A stretch of DNA of 64,000 nt, from the NCBI RefSeq assembly GCF_014633365.1, contig NC_068350.1, positions 38,121,119 through 38,185,118 on the forward strand, read 5' to 3'. The notes below the pieces were generated by a model that was not told where the DNA came from, ran no database searches, and saw only the letters and a list, made by a program, of their open reading frames with translations. Source of the DNA: Diospyros lotus (Eukaryota > Streptophyta > Magnoliopsida > Ericales > Ebenaceae). Shown here piece by piece: positions 12,723-25,109 of the stretch (positions within the stretch are counted from its first letter, which is position 1; every line of letters begins with the position of its first letter). The translations under genes and the position numbers were made by a program.

Positions 12723-15700
12723 AAAAAAAAAAAAAAACTAAAATAAAATAAAAGGAAAAGAAAAAGAATAGTCAGCTCGGGAGGAAATCCAGTAACTTGG
12801 TTTTGTTTTCTAGGAAAGAAGCTTGTGTTTGGCCCTCCATTTTCGTTTATGCTCACATGGCCCAAGAATATAGGATTTTATGGTCAGTTCTGGTAATGGA
12901 TGCTACGGAACATAGCATTCTCACTTGGTGGGATGGTTTTCCATTTATTTTATGTGTTAAACAAGAAAACATTGATATGTTTGGAATCAAGTTTTAGTTC
13001 CATTTTCTGATTCCTACCATCCAGGAAAAGTATTAAGTGTTGGCTGTAAACAGTCGTATACAACTTATTAAATGGTTTATCCTCTTGTGGAAAAACCTCA
13101 GTTTCTTCTCCACATGTTCTAAGACTTCACTTTTCTCCATAATACATGGATGGAAGGAGATGTTTCCTCTTTTTAATCTTTTCATTCACTTTAGTGGTTA
13201 TTGATCTGTTCCTCTTTTTGAAATTTTGATTTCCTCATAGGATAGTTCATTGGCCTTTTACTTTTAAGATATATGTGGAATACTATCCTGTCAGATCCTT
13301 GAATGATTGAATCTGACAGTAAGTTCTCACTGAATTGGTGAGAATCCGGTTAAGAAATTAGAGGGAAATGAGAAGAATTCCAGAGGGGGAGGGAAGACAG
13401 AGAGATAGGAGGGAAATCAAAGAGAGAGAGAGAAGAGAGATTGAGCAGGAAATCAGAAGTTTTTGATTAATTTCTTTGATTCCTTCCACACTGAATGCAA
13501 TCAATAATTATATACTGATTGTAGCTACCTTTTGGCACCAAAAAGGGCCACCACTTTTTCAAAGTTACAGCTTTCAAAATATTACAACGATCTAACTTCA
13601 TTCTAGAAGAATGACCTTTCATCTGCCCATTCCTTCTTCTCCAGAATTTATTCCCCTTAGTTATTAGGTACATGACATATCCCTTTGGTTATTGTATGTA
13701 ATGGCTTATTACTAAGAAACTATCCAGTACCATAACGGCAGTATCTGTGAATGGGGCCTTAATGAGTTAATGCATGTGGGCTGAAATTCCAGTTGCTTAT
13801 GGTGAGCCTAGAAATTGAATTGGTGACAAAGTTACTTTTTGGCTGCAGATTAAGCTGTTCACAGATTCGGAAACTTATCAATTAATGGGTAAGGAGAAAA
13901 TTGTGATTGGTGTTGCTCAATTTAACTTGAGATGAACTTTTGTTTATGCAGGAGAATTGAATAGCTTATTTCATTTGGTTTTGTTGGTGTACTTTCCAGG
14001 TAAAGAACATGCACTTGTCATATCTAATCACCGAAGCGATATTGATTGGCTTGTTGGATGGGTTTTGGCTCAGGTGCTTGTTTGACAGGAGGTCTTCTTT
14101 GATGTATGCACGTGCATTAAAATATACACGCACATGTGCAGTAGCTGAACTCAATAGACATATTTCTGCACTGATATGTTCACTTCATATATATTTATTT
14201 GTGCAAATGGCACAGTTCATTTAGATTCTTTCTTTCTTTTGCTGATGAAGTTAAGATTGGTTTTTGCGGTCAAATTTGTGTTGTGTTATTCTCTCCTCAC
14301 TGATTGTTAAATATTCTTATAACAGCGATCAGGTTGTCTTGGTAGCACATTAGCTGTAATGAAGAAATCATCAAAGTTCCTTCCGGTAAGAACTTCAACT
14401 TGACATGTTTAGAGATTGTGATTAGGTGGAGTATCATAAATTAATAGAGTAGATTGTGTCTGTTCAGTATTCAGTTGGAGTGACCTTTTTTCTCTGCCAA
14501 GATTGATATGTTCTCTAAAATGTAATATGGTTCCAATGAGGTATGTGAGCCTTGATTGATATACAACTATGGGAGGGGAGAATCAACTAATCTCAAGGGC
14601 ATAAAACTGTATCTAGGGACATAGTGGACCAAATGATCCTGATTTCTGACATTTGATTTTGATCAACAATTTTTTTTTGTCTTTTTCCAGCTTTGGGTAA
14701 AAAACATTGCACACCTTTTGTTGTAGTGGTTTCTGATGACTGCTTGGTAATTAGATTATGTTAAAATATCACAATTTGTATAATTGCTGATTTTATCTTC
14801 TCAATATGCTCCTTTTCATACTTACCTGCTGTAGTAATTTTTAATTGTCATTTGTTCTGTATTTTAAAACCCACATACTTTCAAGGGATATTTGGAAGTA
14901 TAAACCTTTGTCCAATGTATATAGGTCATAGGATGGTCGATGTGGTTTTCTGAGTATCTCTTTCTTGAAAGAAACTGGGCTAAGGATGAAAGCACATTGA
15001 AGGTATGATTGGATTTAATGAATTTCAGGATATAACTAATCTGTGTCTCTACTTTTGTGTATATATATATTTTGTCTTCTTTTTTTCTTGCTTTAAGTTG
15101 CCTTAGTTTGATCATAATGAATCATATGAAATTACATCTGCAGTCAGGTCTCCAACGGCTAAGAGATTTCCCACGCCCATTTTGGCTGGCACTTTTTGTA
15201 GAAGGTACTCGCTTTACACAGGCAAAGCTTTTGGCAGCTCAAGAGTATGCGGCTTCAACAGGGCTGCCTTTTCCTAGGAATGTTTTGATTCCTCGTACAA
15301 AGGTTTGACTCTACTTTCAGACATTATGAGAATGGAAGATGATATTCTCTTCCCTGCTCCTCTGTTGCATCCTCTGTTTTTTCCTTAAAATCATTTTTTC
15401 ACGCTGCTGGTTTATCCGTAATTTCCTCTCCACCTTAAGCATCTAAAGTTCTTGTTTGCCAATATGCCAGTGCCTCTATTGTCATCTGCTAACTTGTGAA
15501 TTCTTAATCTAATTTGTTACCTAATTTGGAGGCACCAACCTTCTGAATCTATATCTTTCTATGTTAATGCTGGATTGAAACTATTTATTGGTGTCAGATA
15601 AATTGTTCTTTGTAGAATATGATTCCTCAAGCACTATGCTTGTGAACTGTTATGACCCTGGGGGGAGATTAGTCATTAGGAAACTGTTGTAAACTGTGTA

Positions 15701-18700
15701 ACAAGCTATGGTTAGGTGGTTAGAACAAGCCTAACTAATTGGGGTGGCAGTTAGCTCTCCTAACTGTAAGAGGTGCCTTATAAGAAGGCCGTTGTAGAAG
15801 GAAAGGGCATCGACTGAGAATAACAGATTTCTTCCACTCCCTTGCTTCTCAATTTCTCCCTCCATCTCTCTTGTTCTCTTCTCTTCCCTTCTCTCATTTT
15901 CTCTCTTTCTTCCTAAAATTTCTATCTTTTCCCGGAATTCTTCTTGGAATTCTGCAATTGCCCAGCCCTCAATCTGAGGGCTTGACATGAACATCAAGGT
16001 ATGCAACTTTAAAAATGCCCCTGCTAAAAGTCTTGCTTTACATACTTCTGTTTGCCTATCAAACAAATCTTGTAGCGTTAATATTTGTGGGTTTTTTGTA
16101 AATCCCAATTCATACTGTTGTAGATTTCGCGTATATTTAAATTAAGGAGGACCTAACTAGATATCCTACTTATGTTTACTTTTCCTTTTCATCTTAAATA
16201 GCATGAAAAGGGGGAAGTGTATGTGTCATTGGACTAGCATTGGCTGCAAAACTTTATTTGCATTGCTTGGACTTGTTTTCAGCCTGTATTTATTGAATTA
16301 GTCTCAGTAAGTTCATTACTGAGGACTTTTCTCAGTAAAAGTTTTTTTGTAGAAAGATGGTAAAACGGAGTATGCATGCAAAAAGCTTATACAGAGCCCT
16401 ACAGTATATAAATTAAGAGGAATGTACAAATCCTTCATAAAAGTCAACATCATAAGAAACTGAATGAAAAAAGTACAAGCCTTTAAGAAAGCATGTATAA
16501 CAAAGAATTCCTTTCAAACTCCAAATACAAAGTGCTGCCCTTCAACATCTTATAGTTTCTTTCTTTTAAAGGATTCTATGTTCCATAATTAGCGGTTGCA
16601 TTTAAGGGCAGCCATGCCCTAGCAATCTAAGAAATCTCTCACTATGCATGGTGTAGTTGCAAGCGAAGGGTGCCCTTAAGGCGCTATGATGTTATATTGC
16701 CTAAGGTACTAGGCCTTTTCTGTCTGAGCGAACAAGGCTAATTTGACTAATGACTTTATTTAACATGAAAAAGATAATAATCAGATAATGTATATAAGGC
16801 TTTAAAAATAATCTAAATATAAATTCCTTTAATAATGTTCCAACAAATTGTAACACCCCACTTTCTAGGCATATTATAGTTGAGGAATTTTGGGGAATTT
16901 TTTCGATAATTATACTTTGACCCAAAAGTTCCCCAAGTTTCCCTTTTTACCCCATTAGGCCTTAACATAACAACCTCAACATCATAAAGTTAAGGTAGGT
17001 AATCAAAGTTTAAGCAAGAAACATAGTCTAGATTGAACCTAAATCGAAGTATATTAAACTTCCAATGAATAGTATTTGTACATTCATCTAAGTCGATTTC
17101 AAATAACAATAGAAACATTAATAAGAGTACAACACCAGGCATTGAACATAATTTAAAAGTAAATCTGAAACTGTAAAGAGCTAATTTGTTATCTTCTCCT
17201 GTTCACATAAAAATTCCTTTTATTAGTAGTTTAACGGCCACATCTACCTATATATACATTTTATAGAAGAATATACGTTTGGGGGTGAATTATACACTCC
17301 AAGAACATTTTTTGCATATGGTTCATGATATGAATAAATATTTTCAGTAATTTAATAGTATCAAACATACCACAAATTGCATCTTCACATGTATGTTGCC
17401 AAAATAGTAACTAGCATGTACATGGCCATTTTTCATATTTTTATCACATACTGTTCCAACATAATGCTATGATGTATTTTTTACGTCAATTAATGCAATT
17501 AAAAGTGTTCATATCCCATGCCTCTATTATTTTGGTAGAAGTTTACCTTTCCATCAATGTCAAGCTTTTTGTTGTGATTGTGACATGTCTAAGGTGTTTT
17601 TCAAGCCTTGATCTTCATTTGAGCACTTAACTTTCCCACATAAATACTTTTCTATTTTTTCTCCCTTTTCTTCCCTTTTTTTTTCTTTCTTTCTTTTGCT
17701 TTGTTCTTATTTTTTTCCTGCATGCACCTTGCACAACCCACATGCATGAAGCTCGCTTGGCTGTCATCTTCCTCAGCATGCCTCGCCACTGGCAACTGCT
17801 TACTATTATATTCTCTTCCTCTTTTCTCCCCCTTTTTCTCCTATTCTACGTTTCCTTCTAATCTTCCCCTCTCTCCCCTTTTTCCTTCTTCTTTGTGGTC
17901 AATTTGCTATTGTCAGCGAACTATTTTGCCAGACTAGTGTTTTTCTCTGGCTAGCACAAAAACAGCCTCAAAATTTCCTTTGATTTTTCCTTCAATATAC
18001 CCCTTGTATCTCCCTTTTCACAACCAAAAAAAAAAAAAAAGTCTCAAATCTCTCTGAATCAATCAAAAAATTGATTGACCTGTGTTTAGAACCCTCGAGC
18101 CCAAAAGCCCTTTTATAGCTGGAACCCACCGCCTCACCACCATAACCAGCCAATGGCCAGCAGATTCTTGCCAACCAAGCAACGTAAATCATGGTGGCCT
18201 ACCCTGTTGCTGCCATAGCCTACCAAAGGTGACAATTGGCAGTGAAGCTTCGATGAAGCTTTAATTTCCTCAAATTCTCAAATTTCTCCACCTCAAGTTT
18301 GGTTTATTTCAGTTTAGCCCCTTGTCCAAACCTGCAGCTTTTTAGAAAATTGCAAAAGGGCCCCAAAAAGTTTTAAATTGCTTACTGTATCCTGATTTTT
18401 AAACAAATTGCACTTGCATCCCAGATTTTATAAAAATCCTTCACTAGCCTTTTCTCAAACTTACCAAAATACCCTTGACTCATTAAATTGTTTTAAGCCC
18501 TTATAGAATTTCCAAAATGCTCTTTTTGACCAAAATATAGCATTTTGAGCCAATTCTCAAAATTTTCTTCTCACAAATTGTTGCCTGTTATTTCTTGACC
18601 ATGCTAACACAAGGCAAGGCAAGACAAGTCAACAGAATGGTGTACCCTGTAATACGGACGGGGTGCCACACCCTGTTGTAAAATGCACATCTGCTAGGTG

Positions 18701-20664
18701 TAAGATGAGGATGTTTTCTCCTGCCTTTTTTTTTTTTTTTTTTGGAAGAGGGGAGGGGGAAATGAGCCTAAGATGAGACCATAGTTATTACCATATGCCC
18801 ACCTTTGTTGTATTTTATTGCGATTGAAGTTTTGCGATTGTTAGTAACACTGCAATGCTCTTTCTTCTGTTTGTGTTTGGAATTTACTATGTGGGTTTGT
18901 ATTGAATAATCTACTTCTATGCTTCCAGGGTTTTGTGTCAGCAGTAAGTCACATGCGCTCATTTGTTCCGGCCATTTATGATGTCACAGTTGCTATTCCT
19001 GAGTCCTCACCTCCACCTACAATGCTAAGGCTCTTTAAGGGGCAGTCCTCTGTGGTAAGCATTTGGAACCTGCATTTCGAAAAATTGCATTTAGACATTT
19101 GCTAGTATTGGTAAACTTAAATGTGGTTCTAAGTTTATTGTTCTTTTTCACCTTTCAATTGCAAATGTTATTTGATTTTGTGTTTTTATTAAGTATTTTT
19201 GAGCTTTGTGAGAGCAACTTTCACCTTGCAATTGCAAATGTTATTTGACTTTGTCATGGTATTAAGTAAAATTTTTGACCTTTGTGAAGAGCTACTAGTT
19301 TTGTTTTTTCAAGTAAAGAATGGGTGTACCTCCTTGGCACTATTCTATTTCTTTTAAATTAAATAGTAATAGTAAAATTTTGTTAGGTGGTAGATATTTC
19401 TTAGTTATTAGATGGTTTTTTAATCAATTTGATTATGGGGAAAGAAGCATGTCCTACAAAGGAGCCATATGACCCCCCCGCCCCCCAACCCCCCACCCAA
19501 GGAAAATACAAACAAAAACAAAAAAGAAAGAAAGAACAACATGTGGTCATTATTTTCAACATTTTTATAAATATATGTTTTTGTGATGATGTATTGAGAT
19601 GCCGTATTTAGTGTTGTTTACGAGTCAGTGGTTGCTGTCATGCAGGTGCACGTGCACCTCAAACGACATTTGATGAAGGATTTGCCTGAAACAGACGATT
19701 CTGTTTCTCAATGGTGCAAAGATATATTTGTGGCCAAGGTGCAGTTTTCTTTCTTTATTCATTTGACGCTATCTTTGTTATTTGGAATTTGAAATTTCAA
19801 ATCCGTTGTTTGGATACATAATTGTTGGAAGCATTTGGATTTAGGTTAGAATCCACCCTAGATTTGAACTCAATAAATAGAAGAATTTGAAATACAGTAT
19901 TTTAATGACAATTTGAAATTACCTCTTTTGAAATCCCTCCGTCCAAATGCAACCTTAATATATCTGTTAGCAATCTGAAGCCGACCAATCTAGTGGGATT
20001 AGAGCTTATGATTGTTTTTGTTGTGTGTTAGCAAATCTTAAATAATACGATAATATATTTGTTGGACAGACTTAATACTACCATGCGCATCATTAATGTA
20101 TTTATGAGTAGTGTGACTGGTTTTATATGATGTGAATTTTATCTAAGTTTCCACGCATCTTCTCAAAATCAATTTTGGATTTACCAGGATAAGTTATTGG
20201 ACAAACATATTGCTGACGATACTTTTCCTGGACAAGAGCAGAATACTGGGAGGCCAATGAAATCACTTGTGGTAAGATACCTTTCTATAAAACCGTTAAC
20301 CATATCTTCAAACCAACATGCCCAACATCTTCGTCGTGATGCTGGTTACGGAGCGGAGGAAGATTATTGTACAATCTGGGACCCTCTAGGCCATCTCCTA
20401 ACCTCTTTGCGTCGATGACAGGTTGTTATCTCTTGGGTGTGTCTACTCATATTCGGGGCTTTGAAGTTCTTCCAGTGGGCTTCGCTTCTATCCTCGTGGA
20501 AGGGTATCGCATTTTCAACTGTTGGTTTGGCCATTGTTACAGTCCTCATGCAGATATTGATCCAATTCTCTCAGTCGGAGCGTTCGACTCCTGCCAAGGT
20601 AGCCCCAGCAAAACCAAAGAATGGGGGGCAGTCATCAGGAGCAGGAGAAGATAAACAGCAGTAG
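11871..20664 (+). CDS. LPAT2: 1-acyl-sn-glycerol-3-phosphate acyltransferase (LPAT2 type)
   Basis: This enzyme transfers an acyl group from acyl-CoA to the sn-2 position of lysophosphatidic acid, making phosphatidic acid in the ER for membrane lipid and triacylglycerol synthesis. Exons: 11871-11951, 12196-12318, 13849-13888, 14000-14073, 14326-14385, 14925-15002, 15144-15302, 18929-19054, 19646-19738, 20188-20271, 20422-20664. All junctions are GT-AG and phases agree, giving 386 residues, near the usual length of plant LPAT2 (about 390). A hydrophobic segment lies at residues 5-26. The catalytic acyltransferase motif NHRSDID is at residues 91-97, EGTR (acceptor binding) at 172-175 and the proline-containing IPRTKGF motif around 201-207. 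Two hydrophobic segments near the C-terminus precede a Lys/Gly/Ser-rich tail. The ATG chosen is the first codon of the hydrophobic N-terminus and follows the CT-rich leader. The gene appears intact despite several retroelement insertions in its introns. Confidence 0.96.
12681..12737. repeat. Homopolymer tract C32 then A25 in LPAT2 intron 2
   Basis: There are 32 consecutive C residues followed directly by 25 A residues, a 57-bp block of two homopolymers. The opposite strand is T25 then G32. Such tracts are length-unstable and prone to sequencing error, so the exact counts may not hold. Confidence 0.9.
13289..13677 (-). mobile_element. Solo LTR in LPAT2 intron 2
   Basis: The 389-bp block begins TGTCAGATCC and ends TACATGACA, so it has TG...CA ends with TGTCA/TGACA inverted termini. 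It is flanked by an exact 5-bp TSD, TATCC (13684-equivalent left copy at 13284-13288, right copy at 13678-13682). It holds an A/G-rich tract on the + strand, like the LTRs of the non-autonomous elements at 39600-43301 and 56569-60266, whose coding sense is minus; the orientation is inferred from that. No internal region remains, so it is a solo LTR left by LTR-LTR recombination. Confidence 0.88.
15648..15987 (+). mobile_element. Solo LTR in LPAT2 intron 7
   Basis: This 340-bp block begins TGTTATGACCCTGGGG and ends GAGGGCTTGACA. An exact 5-bp TSD, TGAAC, flanks it at 15643-15647 and 15988-15992. It contains CT-rich runs and a block GAATTCTTCTTGGAATTCTG near its 3' end. The element at 33018-33298 has the same layout and ends, so the two are one family. 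No internal coding region is present. Confidence 0.88.
16849..18670 (+). mobile_element. Candidate long solo LTR in LPAT2 intron 7
   Basis: The left end is TGTAACACCCCAC and the right end is GACGGGGTGCCACA, which form imperfect inverted termini (TGTRRCACCC) of the kind typical of long LTRs of plant Ty3/gypsy elements of the Tekay/Del type. The interior (1.8 kb) has CT-rich runs and no retroelement coding. The flanks (CAAAT on the left, CCCTG on the right) do not match, so no TSD supports it; an old or truncated LTR is the likeliest reading. Confidence 0.5.
19144..19290 (+). repeat. Direct tandem duplication in LPAT2 intron 8
   Basis: A unit of about 74 bp occurs twice, at about 19144 and 19219. 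Both copies contain AATTGCAAATGTTATTTGA followed by TTTTGTG/CTTTGTC and a TATTAAGTA block. It is a local intronic duplication with several mismatches, and no effect on splicing is evident. Confidence 0.7.
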
Positions 20665-22137
20665 ATCACAGCTTGTTTTCCAAATTATCCATATGGTCAG
20701 AGGCCAGTTCATCTATAGCCTCATAACTTGTGAACTACTGGTGGTATATGCAAATACGCGCATCCTTGTGAACCTGTTCTTAATTTTTGTACCAACTTGC
20801 AGATTGCCCCTGTATCAATTTATTAATTTCTCTTCAATTAGGTTATATTCCTTCTTTATCATCATAGGTTAAGGGTCTTTTAGTAGGGCTTCTGTTTTGA
20901 TTTTTTTGGTTCCTTTTTTTATTATTTTTGAAAGCGGAAAATAGGTATTGGCTTCTGATAGTCTCTTTTTTTGAATGAAAACAATTAAAGTATGTTTTCA
21001 GTGTCTTGTTTTCCCCTGCTCTTTTGGTGACCTTATGAGTTGGGACACTCTGATGAGAAGATAACTATGTATCCTACTGTCATGTGAATGACCATTCTTC
21101 TTTTTTTAATTTTTATTTTTCACTATCTAAATGAATGTAAGAAGTTTCATCAACAATTTCTTCTTATTCTTTCTCTTGCTTGTACGCTCAAACGTGACAA
21201 TTTTTTATCAAAATAAGACAAACAATTTCTCTAGAGTTAGATTTAAAGTTAAATTAGACCAATTGATCTTAAAATAAGTTCACATTTTAATGACTATTTT
21301 TATCTGACAATACATTTGCCTCATGAAATTATAAGATTTGAAAATCTTTTATTTTTTATTAGTCAGTGATGATAAAATTTGAACATTTAATCATTGTTTG
21401 ACATTTTTATGTTATTTTAATATTTTTATAGAGTTATTTTAATATTTTTGTTAAATTACATTGACACATTTGGAATTTGTATACATACAAAATTACCATC
21501 AATTATTTAGAAATTATATTGACTATCTTTAATGTTCTAAAATTATATCATATTACCTCGTGAGATTATATTTATTTTACACGGGTAAAGTGAAATTTTA
21601 TAAATTACATAAATCTGTATTATTTAATAGATAATAGGTTAGTGTAATTTTTAAAATGTGAATAGAAGAAAACACAGTAAATTTAATACAATTTAAGGTT
21701 TCAAGTGTAATTTATCTTATTTTTTTAATATTCATATTTCTTTATTTTTTTTACTCAATAATATTTGTCAAATCATATGCTCCTATGATATGAATGGTGA
21801 TATTTCAATATTTTATATAAAAATGGTTTAATATTTCGATTGATTTAATAATTAATTCAATTTAAATAACTATTAACTCAAAATATAAAGGATAAATTTT
21901 ACAAATTATCATTGAAATTTATTTAAATAGCATCAACCATTTCTTTGTTTTAAAAATAGCACTGATCTCTCTTAAATTTTATAAACGTGAATCATTTACT
22001 TTTTTCGTTAACAATCATTTGTTAATTTTTTTTAAATTTTAAAAATATACATTTGTAGTTGGGATGCCTTTCTCGTGGGGGCTTCTGCTGTTCAATCCCA
22101 CGATTTTCGGCATAGGAGATAAATTTGTGTCTGATCT
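20665..22137. other. LPAT2 3' UTR and AT-rich spacer
   Basis: Sequence after the LPAT2 stop codon runs into a very AT-rich spacer up to the LTR at 22138. I could not place the polyadenylation site. The last 100 bp before the LTR are less AT-rich but do not match anything I know. Confidence 0.55.
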
Positions 22138-23452
22138 TGTTGTGCCACAGAAAAAATGGGAAAAAATTTGAGAAATGAAAGAATTTTTCGGCTCGCCGTG
22201 AAGTCGCGAGTCGCAAGGCAACTAGACTATAGCCACGAAGGCTAGCTGCAAGGGCCAACTGTTGGGCTGCCTCGCGGCAAGCGCTGGCCGCAAGGTCGAG
22301 CTGCCTCGCGATAGCCTTGCCGCGAAGGCGAGCAGCCTCGCGGCAAGCGATAGCCTCGCAGCAAGCGCTAGCCGCGAAGGCAAGCTGCCTCGCGGCAGCA
22401 TATGCCAAGAAGCCGGCCGTAAGGCTGCCTCGCGGTAGGCAGCCGTGAGCCTTCTCGAGGTAGCTCCATGGCAACCTCCTATTTTGGTTTTGACCCTGCC
22501 ACCCTTGAGAATCGTGCCCTATAAATACCCAACTACGTGACATTAATGAGGACCCCAACTTTGGTAAAATCTGGACACTTTGAATACACTTTCACTATTT
22601 TTTGTGAATATTCATTGGGATTCGGGACTGACTTTGGCATCGGAGGGTCTTTGCGGAGAAGATTCCCGCGAGCCTTCTAACCCATTTTCCCAGCATTAAT
22701 AGGGTCGAATCCTTGCGGCGAAGGAAAAGTCTTGCTGTGAACCTAGCGGCGAGAGTAAGGTCTTGCGGCGAACCTAACGGCGAAGGTCAAGCCTTGCGGC
22801 GAACCTAATGGCAAAGCTAGTGGCGAGACCTTGTGGCGAAAGCTCGTGGCGAGAACTTGTGGCAAGAGTTAGCGGCAAGAGCTAGTGGCAAGACCTTGTG
22901 GCGAGAGCTAGTAGTAAGACCTAGTGGCGAAAGCTAGTGGCAAGACCTTGTGGCGAGAGCTAGCGGCGAGACCTTGTGGCGAGAGCTAGTGACGAAAGCT
23001 AGTGGCAAGACCTTGTGGCGAGAGCTAGTAGCGAGACCTTGTGGTGAGAGCTTGTGACAAGAGCTAGTGGTGAAAGCTTGTGGTGAGAACTAGTGGCAAG
23101 AGGTAGTGGTGAAAGCTTGTGGCGAGAGCTAGTGGCAAGACCTAGTGGCGAAAGCTAGTGGCAAGACCTTGTGGCAAGAGCTAGTGGCGAGACCTAGTGG
23201 CAAGACCTTGTGGCGAGAGCTAGTGGCGAGAGCTAGCGGCGAGAGCTAGTGACGAAAGCTAGTGGCAAGACCTCGTGGCGAGAGCTAGTGGCAAGACCTC
23301 GTGGTGAGAACTAGCGGTCAATCCTTGTGGCGAGCATCCTGACGACAATCTCCCTTGAATCAACATCTCTTACGGCAACCTAATTTCACCCGACACCGAG
23401 CTCGAGTGGAACCCACATCACAAATTTTAATTGTTGTATTTTAGCAACAACA
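22138..23452 (+). repeat. Left LTR of the Tat-like element, minisatellite-rich
   Basis: The first 300 bp include a GC-rich block of CGCGGCAAGCG-type motifs (about 22190-22460). From about 22690 to 23330 it is an irregular array of 13-15 bp units related to AGAGCTAGTGGC and AAGACCTTGTGGCG. The reading frames here are by-products of the repeat and not genes. Confidence 0.9.
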
Positions 23453-23473
23453 ATTTGGCGCCATCTGTGGGAA

Positions 23474-24917
23474 ATGCAACAAATAGCCAATTTCACTACA
23501 AAAATGCCGAGAGGGACAAGATCAACCAGTTGGACGAGCCTGCCTAACCCCACCCGAATGAGCGCTCGTACCAGGACGGGAGCCACAAAAAGCTCCCACC
23601 AGGTGCACTCTACAGTACCAGAATTTTCAGTAAATCACCCTAACAACGAAATGCGTTCCGAAAACTTTCCTGTGCTCGAATGCAACCATACCACCGGACT
23701 GGAGGGTATGGAGCATTCAGAGCAAGGAAAAGCACACATAGTTGGATTAAGGAGATACGCGACAGGACGAGAGGAACAAGTCCCCCATGCAGTGCCCGCT
23801 AGTCAGGAGCAACACTAATTTGGACAACCTTCAATTCCAAACGGAAAACTCGTGGAAACTTCAAGAATAGCTCCACCCACGGTCTTACTTTCAGATTATG
23901 AACTATTGCTGAAGAATTTTGAGGTGCTGAAGAAACAGAATGACGAACTCAAAATGTCCAATGAGAAGAATATGAAAAGACTATAGGAAGTCACTGCTTT
24001 GTTACGTGAACTAATGTCGGACATTCACATTCCCTACATGGGACAAATCGATACAAGGGTAGAACATCGGAGATCCCAAGTCAACCCTTCAAGAGCCCCT
24101 CGATAGGGGATAAGAATCAGAACTCCAACGCTGAATAGTCAAGTCTCGGAAGTAACGGACTCGAGAAGAAAAAATAGCATGAGGGCAAGAAAAGCTCCCA
24201 CGTATAGAGAGACAACAGAAAATACCTACTCGGGAGCGCCTTATAACCCATCTCTCGGCCAAAATGAAGGGAAGCAAGAAACACTCAGCATGTCCAACAT
24301 TAAACGCCTCATAGAAGAGGTGCTAGAACATAAACAAGTAATGATGATACCAAAGGTAACTCCCTTGAAAGGGTTCCCTCTATCTGAGGAACTCCAAAGG
24401 CGACCAGTGCAACCAGGGTTTGAACTACCACAACTCTCGGTATACTCAGGAATGGAGGACCCCGAGAAACACTTACAACATTTTGTCGCACTGGTCGTGT
24501 TACATGGATGGAATGAGGTCACTAGGTGCAGGGCTTTCCCATTCTTCCTAGCAGGACAAGTTCAGCAGTGGTTCACTGAATTACTGGCAGGATATATATG
24601 ATCATTCGAACAGTTGAAGAAAGAATTTCTAGATGCATTCTCCGTCTATCTCCCAAAGAAGAAAAGTGCAATATATCTAATGAGTTTACAGTAGAAGTCG
24701 GATGAATCCCTAAAGCAATACATCGAGCGGTTTAGAGTTGCGACGCATGAAGTAAGGGATCTCCCAATCGGATTGGCAGCGTCAGTCCTGCTAAACGAAA
24801 CTACCTACGCCCCGCTTAGAAGATCCTTAGCCTTCTCCGAGCCAAATTCAGTGACTGAGTTGTTCGACCGAGCAGAACAGTTTGTCACCCAAATGGAAAT
24901 TTTGGACGCAAGGAAAG
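23474..24917 (+). pseudogene. Decayed gag of the Tat-like element
   Basis: One frame can be followed from near the primer-binding site to about 24917, interrupted by five stop codons. The N-terminal half is basic and low in recognisable motifs, with a lysine/glutamate-rich coiled-coil-like part near 23900. The capsid core (about 24400-24900) matches the plant retrotransposon gag family: FELPQLSVYSGMEDPEKHLQHF shortened here to its key parts YSGMEDPEKH and QVQQWF, followed by QYIERFR and ETTYAPLRRSL. It ends by joining directly to an integrase tail in another frame. Confidence 0.85.
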
Positions 24918-25109
24918 GTAATCGAAGAGAAAGGGAAACCTAGCTCAAAGTGCGAAGGACCTTACAAAATCCAGAAGATGGTAGACACCAACAGGTGCAC
25001 ACTACTGACACCACAAAGCGAGCTGATAGGAAAAGCTTGGAACACTGTGCACCACGAGAGGTACCTCCCGGATTTAGCCCCAGGGGAAAGGACGAAGCAC
25101 GAGACATAG
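24918..25109 (+). pseudogene. C-terminal tail of integrase fused after gag
   Basis: The frame reads KPSSKCEGPYKIQKMVDTN, then GKAWNTVHHERYLPDL and a stop at 25107-25109. This matches the integrase C-terminal module of Tat-type elements (usually KLSPKWEGPYKI...PWN..HLKKYY). Protease, RT, RNase H and the catalytic DDE core, normally about 3-4 kb between gag and this point, are absent, so the junction near 24917 marks an internal deletion. Confidence 0.75.

Noticed and set aside
16849..18670. Intact LTR retrotransposon in LPAT2 intron 7
   Set aside because: Only one LTR-like block is found, no coding or second LTR, and the flanks give no TSD; kept only as a candidate solo LTR.
22022..22558. 178-codon minus-strand frame
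   Set aside because: It lies across the LTR border and reads through the GC-rich repeat block; its Ala/Arg-rich repeats come from the repeat units.
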